Of a DNA stretch of 34,880 nt, positions 25,744 to 34,880 are shown one piece after another (positions within the stretch are counted from its first letter, which is position 1; each line of letters starts with the position of its first letter). The translations under genes and the position numbers were made by a program. The notes under the pieces were generated by a model. The model made no database searches, was not told the DNA's origin, and was given only the letters and a program-made list of their open reading frames with translations. Source of the DNA: Thermodesulfovibrio sp. N1 (GTDB lineage: Bacteria; Nitrospirota; Thermodesulfovibrionia; Thermodesulfovibrionales; Thermodesulfovibrionaceae); contig NZ_MAVV01000017.1 in assembly GCF_001707915.1 (NCBI RefSeq), positions 1-34,880 on the forward strand. The letters run 5' to 3'.

Positions 25744-26379
25744 ATGTTTGAGAATTTTAAATCTCTCATTTATAATTTTTTAGCTGTCTGGTATACTCGA
25801 AAAAAAAATTTTGTCAAAGCAGAAAAGTACATTCTACAATTGTTAGAGAAAGCAAAGAGGCAGAGAAGTCCAAGGGCACAGGCTATTTTAATAGGTAATT
25901 TAGCTTACATTTCCAAAGAAAAAAAAGATTATGATAAAGCAATTAAATTGTGTGAAGATGCCCTTCAATATTATATTACAGAAAACGAAAAGTTCTATCT
26001 TTTACATATTGCTGGTGAATCTGCTTATTTAAAAGGAGATTATATGAAGGCAATCAACTATTTAAACAAAGCAGAAGAATTTGCAATCTCCTTAGGAGAG
26101 ATTAAAAGATTAATAGAAATAAAGAATTTAATCGGTCTTAGCTATGCCTTAAGTGAAGACAAACACAGAGCAATCTTATATCTTGAAGATTCTTTAAAGA
26201 TCGCTAAATCTCAAAGAAATACTTACTATGAAGGCTATATAAATCTTTATCTTGCCAATGTTTATGAAAAATTTAATGATGAAGCAAAAGCAAAAGAGTA
26301 TTATGAGGAATCTACGAAAATTTTTAAAAAGCTCGGATTAAAGAAAAGTTTGAAAGAGTTACAGGTTTCTAAAATATAA
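25744..26379 (+). CDS. Tetratricopeptide repeat protein
   Basis: This 211-residue all-helical protein of TPR type has units recognisable at about residues 45-78 (ILIGNLAYISKEKKDYDKAI), 83-118 (GESAYLKGDYMKAINYL), 123-158 (IGLSYALSEDKHRAILYL) and 163-198. It begins with a short amphipathic/hydrophobic segment (LIYNFLAVWYTR) that may contact the membrane. Partner and role are unknown. It stands alone between two housekeeping operons, flanked by a decayed repeat on one side and a restriction-enzyme-like remnant on the other, which suggests a region open to insertion. Confidence 0.8.
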   Translation: MFENFKSLIYNFLAVWYTRKKNFVKAEKYILQLLEKAKRQRSPRAQAILIGNLAYISKEKKDYDKAIKLCEDALQYYITENEKFYLLHIAGESAYLKGDYMKAINYLNKAEEFAISLGEIKRLIEIKNLIGLSYALSEDKHRAILYLEDSLKIAKSQRNTYYEGYINLYLANVYEKFNDEAKAKEYYEESTKIFKKLGLKKSLKELQVSKI

Positions 26380-26419
26380 TTTTGTTCTATTTTTTTTAAA
26401 GAAAGAGAGTTTTTTGAAA

Positions 26420-26642
26420 ATGAAGAAGAGAATAAAGTATGTTGCAAAGGAGATTATCAATAGATTGGGCTATTTTATCAAAATAGTGGATTGGAATAAA
26501 AAAGAATCCCTAAGAGCACAAATTAAGATGGAATTAAAGAGAATACTATCAAATACAATAGGCAAAAAAAGCTGAATGGAAAGATATTGAAAGAATCGCT
26601 GGTAGAATTGACGAACAAATTGAATTATTGTATGCTGCATAA
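26420..26642 (+). pseudogene. Remnant of type I restriction subunit R C-terminus
   Basis: An ATG at 26420 opens a 51-codon frame ending at 26575 whose middle reads VVDW-like IKIVDWNKKESLRAQIKMEL, close to the conserved segment of the HsdR C-terminal domain (VDW..KESVRA.....VKRIL). Homology then breaks; a second open frame (26562-26642) reads AKKAEWKDIERIAGRI and stops. The pieces are in different frames near a run of seven A (26564-26570), and there is no upstream helicase or nuclease domain. I read this as a scar of a lost restriction system; a very small functional ORF is less likely. Confidence 0.5.
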
Positions 26643-26659
26643 GAAAATCAGCATCTATT

Positions 26660-28174
26660 TCAGCTTTTTAAATTCTTTAGCGCAAGCTTATTGAGCGCAT
26701 TTATATATGCCTTTGCAGAGGCAACGATTATATCTGTGTCAGAACCGTGTCCACGAACAGTATGCCCTGCCTCTTCAAGGATTATTGTTACCTCACCTAA
26801 AGCATCTGTTCCACCTGTGATTGCTTTTATTTCAAATTTATTCAACTCAGCCTTTGAGCCTGTAAGCTCTGTTATGGCTTTGTAAACTGCGTCAACAGGT
26901 CCATCTCCAGAAATTGAAATTTCCTTTTCCTCTCCATTTATTTTCATTCTAACTGTGGCAGTTGGCTTTTTCTTTGTTCCACTGCTTACTTCAAGGTCAA
27001 TAAGTTGATAAACTTCAGTAATTCTTAATACTTCATCGGATACCAATGCTTCAATGTCTTCATTAAATATGTACTTTTTCTGGTCTGCAAGTCTTTTAAA
27101 TCTTTCAAAAGCTCTATTTATTTCTTCTTCAGTAAGGCTAAAGCCAAGCTCTTCAAGTCTTGTTTTAAAAGCATGTCTACCAGAATGTTTTCCAAGCACA
27201 ATTTTTGAACTTGGGATTCCAATATCCTGAGGTCTCATAATTTCATAGGTTGTTCTTTCTTTGAGAACTCCGTCCTGATGAATTCCTGCTTCATGGGCAA
27301 AGGCATTTGCTCCAACAATTGCTTTATTAGGCTGAACAACCATTCCTGTGATTTTGCTTACAAGTCTGCTTGTCCTGTAAAGCTCCTGAGTTACAATACC
27401 TGTGTCAGCTTTGAAAAAGTCACCTCTTACTTTAAGTGCCATAACAATCTCTTCCATTGCAGCATTTCCTGCCCTTTCACCAATTCCATTGATTGTACAT
27501 TCCACCTGACCTGCGCCTTTAAGTATGGCTGTAAGTGAATTTGCAACAGCAAGCCCAAGGTCATTATGACAGTGTACACTTATTGTAGCTTTATCAATGT
27601 TTGGAACTTTGTTCATTAAATATTCAATAAGTTCTCCGTATTCCTGAGGTATTGTATATCCTACAGTGTCAGGGATATTGACAGTTGTTGCTCCTGCTTT
27701 TATTACCTCCTCAGTTACTTTACAAAGATAATCCCAGTCTGAACGAGTTGCGTCTTCTGCTGAAAATTCCACATCATCAGTGTATTGTCTTGCTTTTTTA
27801 ACAGCCTTTACAGCTGCTTCAATCACTTGTTCTCTGTTCATACGGAGTTTATATTTTAAATGAATATCTGATGTGGCAATAAATGTATGGATTCTTTTTT
27901 GTTCTGCAGGTGCCAATGCTTCTGCAGCTCTCTCAATATCCTCATCACGGGCTCTGCAAAGCCCAGCAACAACAACACCCTTAACTTCCTTTGCAATCCT
28001 GTTTACTGCCTCAAAATCACCAGGTGAAGCAATTGGAAATCCTGCCTCTATGATGTCAACTCCGAGTTTTTTGAGTTGTCTTGCTACCTGTATTTTTTCA
28101 TCAACATTCATTGATGCACCAGGAGACTGCTCACCATCTCTTAAAGTTGTATCAAATATTTTTATTCTTCTCAT
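26660..28174 (-). CDS. leuA: 2-isopropylmalate synthase
   Basis: LeuA condenses acetyl-CoA with 2-oxoisovalerate in the first committed step of leucine synthesis. The 504-residue protein has the [12 protein letters not shown] active-site start (residues 8-19), a [10 protein letters not shown] metal-binding motif near residue 200, the [11 protein letters not shown] signature and a C-terminal LeuA dimer (allosteric) domain with [11 protein letters not shown]. Length fits bacterial LeuA with the feedback domain. GAGGTG precedes the ATG. It overlaps the pssA end by 23 nt and is last of the ilvC-psd-pssA-leuA run. Confidence 0.95.
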   Translation of the reverse strand: MRRIKIFDTTLRDGEQSPGASMNVDEKIQVARQLKKLGVDIIEAGFPIASPGDFEAVNRIAKEVKGVVVAGLCRARDEDIERAAEALAPAEQKRIHTFIATSDIHLKYKLRMNREQVIEAAVKAVKKARQYTDDVEFSAEDATRSDWDYLCKVTEEVIKAGATTVNIPDTVGYTIPQEYGELIEYLMNKVPNIDKATISVHCHNDLGLAVANSLTAILKGAGQVECTINGIGERAGNAAMEEIVMALKVRGDFFKADTGIVTQELYRTSRLVSKITGMVVQPNKAIVGANAFAHEAGIHQDGVLKERTTYEIMRPQDIGIPSSKIVLGKHSGRHAFKTRLEELGFSLTEEEINRAFERFKRLADQKKYIFNEDIEALVSDEVLRITEVYQLIDLEVSSGTKKKPTATVRMKINGEEKEISISGDGPVDAVYKAITELTGSKAELNKFEIKAITGGTDALGEVTIILEEAGHTVRGHGSDTDIIVASAKAYINALNKLALKNLKS

Positions 28175-28933
28175 CCTGCACCTCAGGTTTTTGTTTTCTT
28201 TTTTTGATTAAAATAATTATATTTTCAATTATACCCCAAAAAACATAAGTGCTTGCAAGTATAAATATGGCAAAGGGTGGATGAATTACAATAAATAAAA
28301 TTAAAAAAACGAAAAATAAAAGTATCCAAAAAGGCTTTTTTTCTTTAAAATCAACTTCTTTTAATCCATGAAATTTAAGATTGCTTACCATTAAAAAAGA
28401 TAAAATAAGAGTTAAAGTAGGAAAAATTAAATTTTTCTGGGGAGTATAATTCAGAATTTCCTGACAAAAAATCACTGTAGATGCAAGCATCGTTGCAGCA
28501 CCTGGGATTGGAAGTCCTTTGAAAGATTTTATTACTTCAACAAGTATATTAAACCTTGCCAATCTTAAAGCTCCACAGGCAGCAAATAAAAAAGCTATTG
28601 CAAAACCAACCCTACCAAAATCAAAAAGTGCCCATTTATATATAAGTATTGCAGGTGCTACTCCAAAAGTAACAAGATCTGATAAAGAATCAAGTTCTAT
28701 GCCAAATCTGGTTGTAGTTCTTGTTAGTCTTGCTACCCATCCATCAAGTCCATCAAATATATTCGCAATAATTATTGCCCATGCAGAATGGATAAAATTC
28801 CCATTGATTGCTGCTACTATTCCATAAAAGCCAAAAAACATACCACAAAGGGTGAGGGCATTAGGAAGTATATAAACCCCTTTTTTAGGTTTTCTATTAG
28901 GGTCTCTTATCTTCTTAGTTTTTTTTGTCTTTA

Positions 28934-28937
<4 letters not shown>
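28152..28937 (-). CDS. pssA: CDP-diacylglycerol-serine O-phosphatidyltransferase
   Basis: PssA makes phosphatidylserine from CDP-diacylglycerol and serine in the membrane. The 261-residue multi-pass protein has the full CDP-alcohol phosphatidyltransferase motif: Asp62, Asp65-Gly66, Ala69-Arg70, Gly79, Asp83, Asp87 within DGLDGWVAR and GIELDSLSD. The [12 protein letters not shown] start and VTFGVAPA segment are typical of type II PssA. It overlaps psd by 4 nt, placing phosphatidylserine synthase directly after its product-consuming decarboxylase. Confidence 0.93.
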
Positions 28938-30570
<1,633 letters not shown>

Positions 30571-30593
30571 CTACAATTTATAAAAATTTAACA

Positions 30594-30650
30594 ATTATAA
30601 CACATGTATTTAATCGTTATCTAATATAACTCTCCCTAAGAGATTGTCAA
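30594..30650 (-). promoter_or_regulatory. Two tandem promoter-like elements upstream of ilvC
   Basis: On the minus strand the distal element is a perfect TTGACA (30650-30645), 16 bp, then TATATT (30628-30623); its spacer holds the short inverted repeat CTCT-TAGGG-AGAG. The proximal element is an extended -10, TGTTATAAT, with TATAAT at 30599-30594, about 33 nt before the ilvC ATG. Both would give a leader that includes the AGGAGGG ribosome site. Confidence 0.45.
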
Positions 30651-30699
30651 TATAGGCAAGTACTGCCTTAAGAGATTTTAGGTACTTTTGATTTATTTT

Positions 30700-30752
30700 G
30701 ATTTTATGTTAATATTTTTTTAAGGATTTTATGTTAATAATTTTTTTTTAAG
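30700..30752 (+). repeat. AT-rich tandem duplication upstream of the MTH1187 gene
   Basis: Two head-to-tail copies of about 25 and 28 bp share GATTTTATGTTAATA and a T-run ending TTTAAG (30700-30724 and 30725-30752). Each copy carries -10-like AT-rich sequence; the ribosome site AGGAGG follows 8 nt after the second copy. Confidence 0.6.
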
Positions 30753-30773
30753 TCTTCTTAGGAGGTAAAAATT

Positions 30774-31079
30774 ATGATTGTGCAATTTAGTATAGTTCCA
30801 TTAGGAGTTGGGATAAGTGTTAGTAACTATGTAGCAAAGGTCATAAAGATTGTCGATGAAAGTGGACTTCCTTATAAGCTCCATGCAATGGGAACAATTG
30901 TAGAAGGAGAGTGGGAAGATGTAATGAATCTTATAAAAAAATGCAGAGACGCTTTGATGGATGAGGTAGAAAGAGTTGTAATAGACATAAAAATCGATGA
31001 CAGAAAAGGTGCTAAAGGAAGAATTGAAGGAAAAGTAAAATCTGTTGAAGAAAAAGTTGGAAAAATTGTAAAAAAATGA
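30774..31079 (+). CDS. MTH1187/YkoF family thiamine-binding protein
   Basis: This 101-residue protein belongs to the MTH1187 (DUF77) family of small ferredoxin-fold proteins, some of which bind thiamine or pyrimidine precursors. It starts MIVQFSIVPLGVGISVSNYV and has the characteristic YKLHAMGTIVEGEWEDVMNLI segment and the VVIDIKIDDR strand. AGGAGG precedes the ATG. The stop overlaps the UspA gene by 4 nt. Ligand is inferred from family only. Confidence 0.9.
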   Translation: MIVQFSIVPLGVGISVSNYVAKVIKIVDESGLPYKLHAMGTIVEGEWEDVMNLIKKCRDALMDEVERVVIDIKIDDRKGAKGRIEGKVKSVEEKVGKIVKK

Positions 31080-31912
31080 ATCCTGAAAAAATATATGTTG
31101 CAATAGATTTTAAATCCTCCTTTACATCAGTAATTTCTTATGCGATTTGGCTTGCAAAAACATTTAATTGTAAAAATATTTGTCTTTTCCATATTATGGA
31201 ATATACCCTTACTCCACCTGCCTATTTAATGCCTTACATTAATCAAGAAAAAAAGAAAATTGAAAAAAAATTAAACGCATTAGCAGAAGAACTTAATAAA
31301 TATGAAATAAATACTGAAAATAAAGTTGTTTTTGGAAGACTTATTGAAAGTATCAAGGAAGTTATAAAGGATGAAAAAGCTTGTGCAGTAATAGGTTTTA
31401 AAACCCATATTACAAGGCCTTCCACTTCTGAAAGAATTATTAAAGGACATACAATCCCTGTTTTGATCGTCAAAGTAAAAGATTTTAAAGAAATTAATCC
31501 CGAAGCTATAAATATAAAAAAGGTTTTATGTCCTGTTGATTTTTCTCCCTATTCTTTGAGAGCTTTAACAACTGCCAAAGAAATATCAGATAAACTGCAT
31601 GCTGAATTAAAAGTTATACATGTGATACCTGAACAAAAGGTAAAAGGAATAATTGAAGAACCCTCAGAGGTTGAAAAATATTTATTGTATCTAAAAGAAG
31701 AAGCCATTGAAAAAATTAAAAAAACAGATGAAAGTCTCCAATATGAAGTTGTCTCAGGTATTCCATCAGAGGTAATCATTGAAAAATCTAAGGATACAGA
31801 TTTGATTGTAATAGGCTCAAAGGGAAGGTCTTACACTGAAGCACTAATAATTGGAAGTGTTGCTGAAAGTGTTATAAAAAATTCAACAAAACCTATTTTG
31901 CTTATTCCTTAA
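31076..31912 (+). CDS. Universal stress protein, tandem UspA domains
   Basis: This 278-residue protein has two UspA domains. The first (residues 1-140) starts IYVAIDFKSSFTSVI and lacks the ATP-binding glycine motif. The second (about 148-278) starts KKVLCPVDFSPYSLRAL and keeps the G-x2-G-x9-G-S type motif in VIGSKGRSYTEALIIGSVAE. Tandem UspA proteins with one degenerate half are common. Stress or energy-state role is family inference. It overlaps the MTH1187 gene by 4 nt. Confidence 0.93.
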   Translation: MNPEKIYVAIDFKSSFTSVISYAIWLAKTFNCKNICLFHIMEYTLTPPAYLMPYINQEKKKIEKKLNALAEELNKYEINTENKVVFGRLIESIKEVIKDEKACAVIGFKTHITRPSTSERIIKGHTIPVLIVKVKDFKEINPEAINIKKVLCPVDFSPYSLRALTTAKEISDKLHAELKVIHVIPEQKVKGIIEEPSEVEKYLLYLKEEAIEKIKKTDESLQYEVVSGIPSEVIIEKSKDTDLIVIGSKGRSYTEALIIGSVAESVIKNSTKPILLIP

Positions 31913-31927
31913 GGATAATTTTATAAT
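31898..31927 (+). promoter_or_regulatory. Putative leaderless promoter for the MOSC gene
   Basis: TTGCTT (31898-31903) and a perfect TATAAT (31922-31927) are 18 bp apart. The ATG at 31933 begins 5 nt after the -10 box. No ribosome site is present. Confidence 0.45.
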
Positions 31928-31932
31928 ACAAC

Positions 31933-32367
31933 ATGCATGGCAAAGTTGTTTCAATAAACATTAGTGAAAACAAAGGAACAACAAAAAAAGCTATAGAAGA
32001 AGCCTATGTTATCGAAAACTACGGGATTAAAGGAGATGCCCATGGAGGTTCCCATTGGCACAGACAGATAAGTCTTCTTGCTATTGAAAGCATTGAAAAA
32101 ATGAAAGAAAAAGGAATGCTCCTTAATTATGGAGATTTTGCAGAAAATATCACCACTGAAGGCATTGATTTGTTAAGTCTTCCTTTAGGAGCCAAATTAC
32201 AGATTGGAGAGTGCATTTTAGAGATTACTCAGCATGGTAAAAAATGCCACAGTAAATGTGAAATCTTTAAAATTGTAGGTGACTGTATAATGCCTCGTGA
32301 AGGCGTTTTTGCGAAAGTTTTAAAGGGTGGCAAAATTAAGGTTGGAGATAGCATAACCATACTATGA
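31933..32367 (+). CDS. MOSC domain protein
   Basis: This 144-residue protein is a stand-alone MOSC (molybdenum cofactor sulfurase C-terminal) domain. It has GIKGDAHGGSHWHRQISLL at residues 31-49, a DFAENITTEG segment and a Cys-containing tail with Cys105, Cys109 and Cys118 in CHSKCEIF and GDCIMPREGVFA. MOSC domains carry sulfur or bind molybdenum cofactor. The stop overlaps the mogA-like gene by 4 nt, which agrees with a role in molybdenum cofactor handling; the two domains are fused in some bacteria. Confidence 0.9.
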   Translation: MHGKVVSINISENKGTTKKAIEEAYVIENYGIKGDAHGGSHWHRQISLLAIESIEKMKEKGMLLNYGDFAENITTEGIDLLSLPLGAKLQIGECILEITQHGKKCHSKCEIFKIVGDCIMPREGVFAKVLKGGKIKVGDSITIL

Positions 32368-32846
32368 AATACAAAGTTGCCATAATAACAGTTTCGGACA
32401 AAGGTTCAAAGGGAGAAAGGGAGGACTTAAGTGGAAAAGTAATTAAAGAAATGGTTTCCTCATGGGCGGAGATTGTATCATACAAAATTGTTCCAGATGA
32501 AAAGGAAGAAATAAAACAGGCAATTTTGGAAATAATATCAAAAGCTGATTTAATTCTTACAAATGGCGGAACAGGCCTTCATCCAAGAGATGTTACTCCA
32601 GATGTTACTCGTGAAGTTATTGAAAGGGAAATCCCAGGTATTGCAGAGGCAATGCGATCAGAGGGATATAAAAAAACAAAAACAGCTATACTTTCAAGAG
32701 CTATTGCAGGAATTAAAGGAAAAACTTTAATAATAAATCTTCCTGGAAGCCCAAAGGCAGTAAAGGAGTCTTTAGAAGTAGTAATAGATGCACTTCCCCA
32801 TGCCTTAGATAAAATTAAGGGAGACCCCACTGAGTGTGGTAGATGA
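32364..32846 (+). CDS. Molybdenum cofactor biosynthesis protein MogA/MoaB
   Basis: The 160-residue protein is of the MogA/MoaB (MPT adenylyltransferase-like) family. It has AIITVSDKGSKGERED at its start, the substrate loop TNGGTGLHPRDVTPD at residues 66-80 and INLPGSPKAVKESL near the end. The family activates molybdopterin by adenylylation before metal insertion. MogA versus MoaB cannot be settled by eye. It overlaps the MOSC gene and the ccdA-like gene by 4 nt each. Confidence 0.92.
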   Translation: MKYKVAIITVSDKGSKGEREDLSGKVIKEMVSSWAEIVSYKIVPDEKEEIKQAILEIISKADLILTNGGTGLHPRDVTPDVTREVIEREIPGIAEAMRSEGYKKTKTAILSRAIAGIKGKTLIINLPGSPKAVKESLEVVIDALPHALDKIKGDPTECGR

Positions 32847-33517
32847 ATGATATAAGTGTTTCTACTGCTTTTATAGGTGGCTTTTTAAGTTTTTTTTCTC
32901 CCTGTGTTCTTCCTCTTCTTCCTGTTTACATTTCTCTTATTACAGGACTTTCTACAACTGAAATATTTCAAGGTGGTTCTAAAATTCGTATTTTAGTTTA
33001 TACATTAATATTCATTTCAGGCTTTTCAACTGTTTATCTTGCAATGGGTGTTGGAAGTTCTTTAATTGGCAGTATTTTTTTTGATTATCAGGATGTTTGG
33101 AGAATTATAGGAGGCATTTTTTTAATTATATTTGGTTTTCTTTTAATAGGATTAATTAAAAGCGGTTTTTTTATGCGAGAGCTTAGACTAAATATAAAGT
33201 TTCAGAAGTTTAGTTCTCCTGTAGGAGCTTTTTTTATTGGTGTCGGATTTGCTGCTGGATGGTCGCCTTGTATAGGACCAATATTGGGAAGTATTCTAAT
33301 TTATTCAAGCATAAGTAGCAGTATTTTAGATGGAATGAAAATGCTTGGAGCTTACTCTTTAGGACTTGCCATCCCTTTTTTAATTTCATCCTTCGCAATT
33401 GATTCAGCAATGCGATATCTCAAAAAATATATGAAAATATTTCGATTTATCAATTATTTTTTGGGTGGAGTATTGATAATTCTGGGCATTCTAATGATTT
33501 TCGGACTAACCTTTTAA
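32843..33517 (+). CDS. CcdA/DsbD-like cytochrome c biogenesis protein
   Basis: This 224-residue, six-helix membrane protein moves reducing equivalents across the membrane to periplasmic thiol proteins, for example in cytochrome c maturation. The redox Cys pair is Cys21 in FFSPCVLPLLP and Cys143 in GWSPCIGPILG, in the first and fourth hydrophobic segments as in CcdA. It overlaps the mogA-like gene by 4 nt. No thioredoxin-like partner is in the window. Confidence 0.92.
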   Translation: MNDISVSTAFIGGFLSFFSPCVLPLLPVYISLITGLSTTEIFQGGSKIRILVYTLIFISGFSTVYLAMGVGSSLIGSIFFDYQDVWRIIGGIFLIIFGFLLIGLIKSGFFMRELRLNIKFQKFSSPVGAFFIGVGFAAGWSPCIGPILGSILIYSSISSSILDGMKMLGAYSLGLAIPFLISSFAIDSAMRYLKKYMKIFRFINYFLGGVLIILGILMIFGLTF

Positions 33518-33524
33518 TTAAAAT

Positions 33525-34190
33525 ATGCATTCAGACCATAAAATTAAAATTTCAATTAATTTCAATAATTTAAAGGAGCTAAAAAGTATAGGTGTCCGTT
33601 TTTTAAATACAGAGCGATGGTCAGGAAATGTTTTACTGATGGTAATTGATGCAGCTTTTACATCTGTGGGAGTAAATTATTTTCAGGTTGTTTTGCCTAA
33701 GGTTAGAGAGTTTGAAAAAGAATTTGTTAGAAATGGTAAAGTTACAGGACTTTCATCTTTTTGTCATTTTGACTATAAAAAAGCATTCTACATATGGAAA
33801 AATGAACGCTCCTGGCAGGTAGCAAAAGAGATTGCTCAATATCTGTCAACACTATCAAAGGATGATAAAAATTCACTTAGAATATGGGCAAAAAATGCAT
33901 CTATTGATAAATGGGAAAATGATCCGATTGGAAAAATCAAAGGTGTAGGTTTAATTACATATCAATATCTGAGAATGATGGGAGGAGTGGATACAGTTAT
34001 GCCAGACAAGATTGTAAAAAAAGTTATCAATAGAATTCTCATAGAGACTGGCGAGATGCCAGTAAATGATAATTTGAACTTTATTAAGACTGTTGAAAAT
34101 ATTGCCAAAATTAATGGTTTTCGTCCGATAGAAATATGCTTGATGACATGGTTTTTAGAAAATCCTGAAAGAATCTCAGAAATGCCTTAA
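33525..34190 (+). CDS. Hypothetical protein with HhH-GPD-like motif
   Basis: I do not recognise a named family. The 221-residue soluble protein has a helix-hairpin-helix-like stretch IGKIKGVGLITYQYLRMMGG (residues 135-154) followed by VDTVMPD with Asp161, the layout of HhH-GPD base-excision glycosylases (hairpin GVG then a Gly/Pro-rich loop and Asp). The position of the catalytic Lys of endonuclease III is Ile here, so it would be a monofunctional or non-catalytic member. No Fe-S cysteine cluster follows. The start is 7 nt after the ccdA stop without a ribosome site. The stop overlaps the convergent hypF stop by 3 nt. Confidence 0.6.
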   Translation: MHSDHKIKISINFNNLKELKSIGVRFLNTERWSGNVLLMVIDAAFTSVGVNYFQVVLPKVREFEKEFVRNGKVTGLSSFCHFDYKKAFYIWKNERSWQVAKEIAQYLSTLSKDDKNSLRIWAKNASIDKWENDPIGKIKGVGLITYQYLRMMGGVDTVMPDKIVKKVINRILIETGEMPVNDNLNFIKTVENIAKINGFRPIEICLMTWFLENPERISEMP

Positions 34191-34880
34191 TTTTTAATTC
34201 TTTTTGCAACTATATATGCCTGTCCAAGAGATATACAGGCATCATTGCTTGGAAAATTAAGATGAATCAGGGGTTTTAATCCGATTTTTTTCAATACTTT
34301 AATGCTTTCCTTAATTAGGTAAGCATTCTGAAAGACTCCACCACTTAAGCCAACATGGTCAAATCCATATTTTTCTTTGAAATAAAGGCTTAGTTGCATT
34401 ATTATTTTTATAATTGTGTTGTGAAATTTCCATGATACGGTGGCAACAGTTTTACCATTTAAAAAATCATCAATGATTTGCTTTATCATAGGAGTATAAT
34501 CAACTGTTATTTGTTTTCTGTCATTCTGATCGGAGCGAAGAATCTCCTCCTTACTATAGTTCTCTATAAAATTAAAGTCATAACAAGCTTTTTCGGAAAA
34601 CTCCGTTCCGCTATCTATTAAGCTTTCAAGAGCAATTGCTGCCTCTGCCTCAAAAGTATTGTAATGACAAACTCCGATAAGAGAGGAGACTCCATCAAAA
34701 AGTCTTCCAAGCCCCGATGAAAGAGGGCTAAACTGTTTCAACTTTTTCAGTCTAAGTATCTGTCTAATTTTTTCTTCAGATAGAACCTTTGTAAGAGGCA
34801 ATTTTTTTATCAATTCTAAATCCTCACCAAAGGCATCGTCAATCAAAGAAAGTGTTATTCTTGAACATTCCTTAATGGCA
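34187..34880 (-). CDS. hypF: Carbamoyltransferase HypF, C-terminal part (partial)
   Basis: HypF makes the cyanide ligand precursor for NiFe hydrogenase with HypE. Only the last 230 or so residues are here; the frame is open to the window edge, so the gene continues to the right. Diagnostic segments are PLSSGLGRLFDGVSSLIG, CHYNTFEAEAAIALE, the ATP-site GLSGGVFQNAYL and NFPSNDACISLGQA, which is the Kae1-like carbamoyltransferase domain. A palindromic repeat (34520-34546) is read through in frame and contributes about nine residues (EEILRSDQN). Presence of hypF implies a NiFe hydrogenase elsewhere. Confidence 0.93.
   Translation of the reverse strand, partial: AIKECSRITLSLIDDAFGEDLELIKKLPLTKVLSEEKIRQILRLKKLKQFSPLSSGLGRLFDGVSSLIGVCHYNTFEAEAAIALESLIDSGTEFSEKACYDFNFIENYSKEEILRSDQNDRKQITVDYTPMIKQIIDDFLNGKTVATVSWKFHNTIIKIIMQLSLYFKEKYGFDHVGLSGGVFQNAYLIKESIKVLKKIGLKPLIHLNFPSNDACISLGQAYIVAKRIKN
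34520..34546 (+). repeat. Palindromic repeat copy inside hypF
   Basis: The plus strand reads GTCATTCTGATCGGAGCGAA and ends GAATCTC, the same element as in thiL (4732-4757) with two or three changes. On the hypF strand it is translated as ILRSDQND. It sits between two conserved blocks of the carbamoyltransferase domain. Confidence 0.75.

Noticed and set aside
26690-28211. Plus-strand open frames opposite leuA
   Set aside because: They are antisense shadows with poor composition; leuA is unambiguous on the minus strand.

Overview
The window is about 34.9 kb of AT-rich, tightly packed bacterial chromosome made almost entirely of housekeeping genes. The gene set (galU, lon, futalosine-type menaquinone gene mqnB, B12-binding radical SAM protein, class I ilvC next to psd-pssA-leuA, TrmI and a C-terminally extended TrmB, molybdenum-cofactor genes, hypF) and the low G+C suggest a thermophilic anaerobe; the overall impression is of the Nitrospirota genus Thermodesulfovibrio or a relative. 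That is an inference from gene content and protein style and was not checked by any search.

Layout. 1-521: start of an M48 metalloprotease lipoprotein running out of the window on the minus strand, overlapped by a 43-codon small ORF. 634-9235: a plus-strand run of tRNA-Leu, galU, lon, thiL, rimO, an M50 site-2 protease, trmB, a degenerate receiver protein and a TPR protein, mostly with touching or overlapping ends. 9195-12744: a minus-strand unit of promoter, tRNA-Gly, trmI, B12-radical SAM, a heptad-repeat coiled-coil protein and mqnB. 12845-14207: a small membrane protein, a SagB-like nitroreductase and tRNA-Thr. 14215-16114: minus strand, an amphi-Trp gene whose only good start needs a -1 frameshift, then a cysteine desulfurase and a macro-domain protein. 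16277-18770: a beta-CASP metallo-beta-lactamase protein overlapping a radical SAM/SPASM maturase. 18724-25518: minus-strand run of ileS, lspA, tsaE, NAD kinase, type-4 uracil-DNA glycosylase, HIT hydrolase, gmhA and ruvC. 25519-26659: a small accessory island with a decayed palindromic repeat, a TPR gene and a broken remnant resembling the C-terminus of a type I restriction subunit. 26660-30561: minus-strand ilvC-psd-pssA-leuA. 30774-34190: plus-strand MTH1187-family protein, UspA, MOSC, MogA, CcdA and an HhH-GPD-like protein, meeting the 3' end of hypF on the minus strand.

The most notable observations are: (1) an amphi-Trp gene with a canonical A AAA AAG slippery site followed at once by an in-frame stop, the rest of the domain lying in the -1 frame; (2) a palindromic repeat family inserted in frame into thiL (about 65 extra residues) and hypF, with a decayed intergenic copy; (3) several genes with no Shine-Dalgarno sequence whose ATG lies 5-8 nt after a -10 box, suggesting leaderless mRNAs; (4) a phosphatidylserine decarboxylase with Ser-Ser instead of Gly-Ser at the self-cleavage site; (5) an orphan RiPP-type radical SAM enzyme with a PqqD-like N-terminus and no precursor gene seen. 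No CRISPR array, rRNA operon or intact mobile element was seen. No gene-free stretch exceeds 300 bases.
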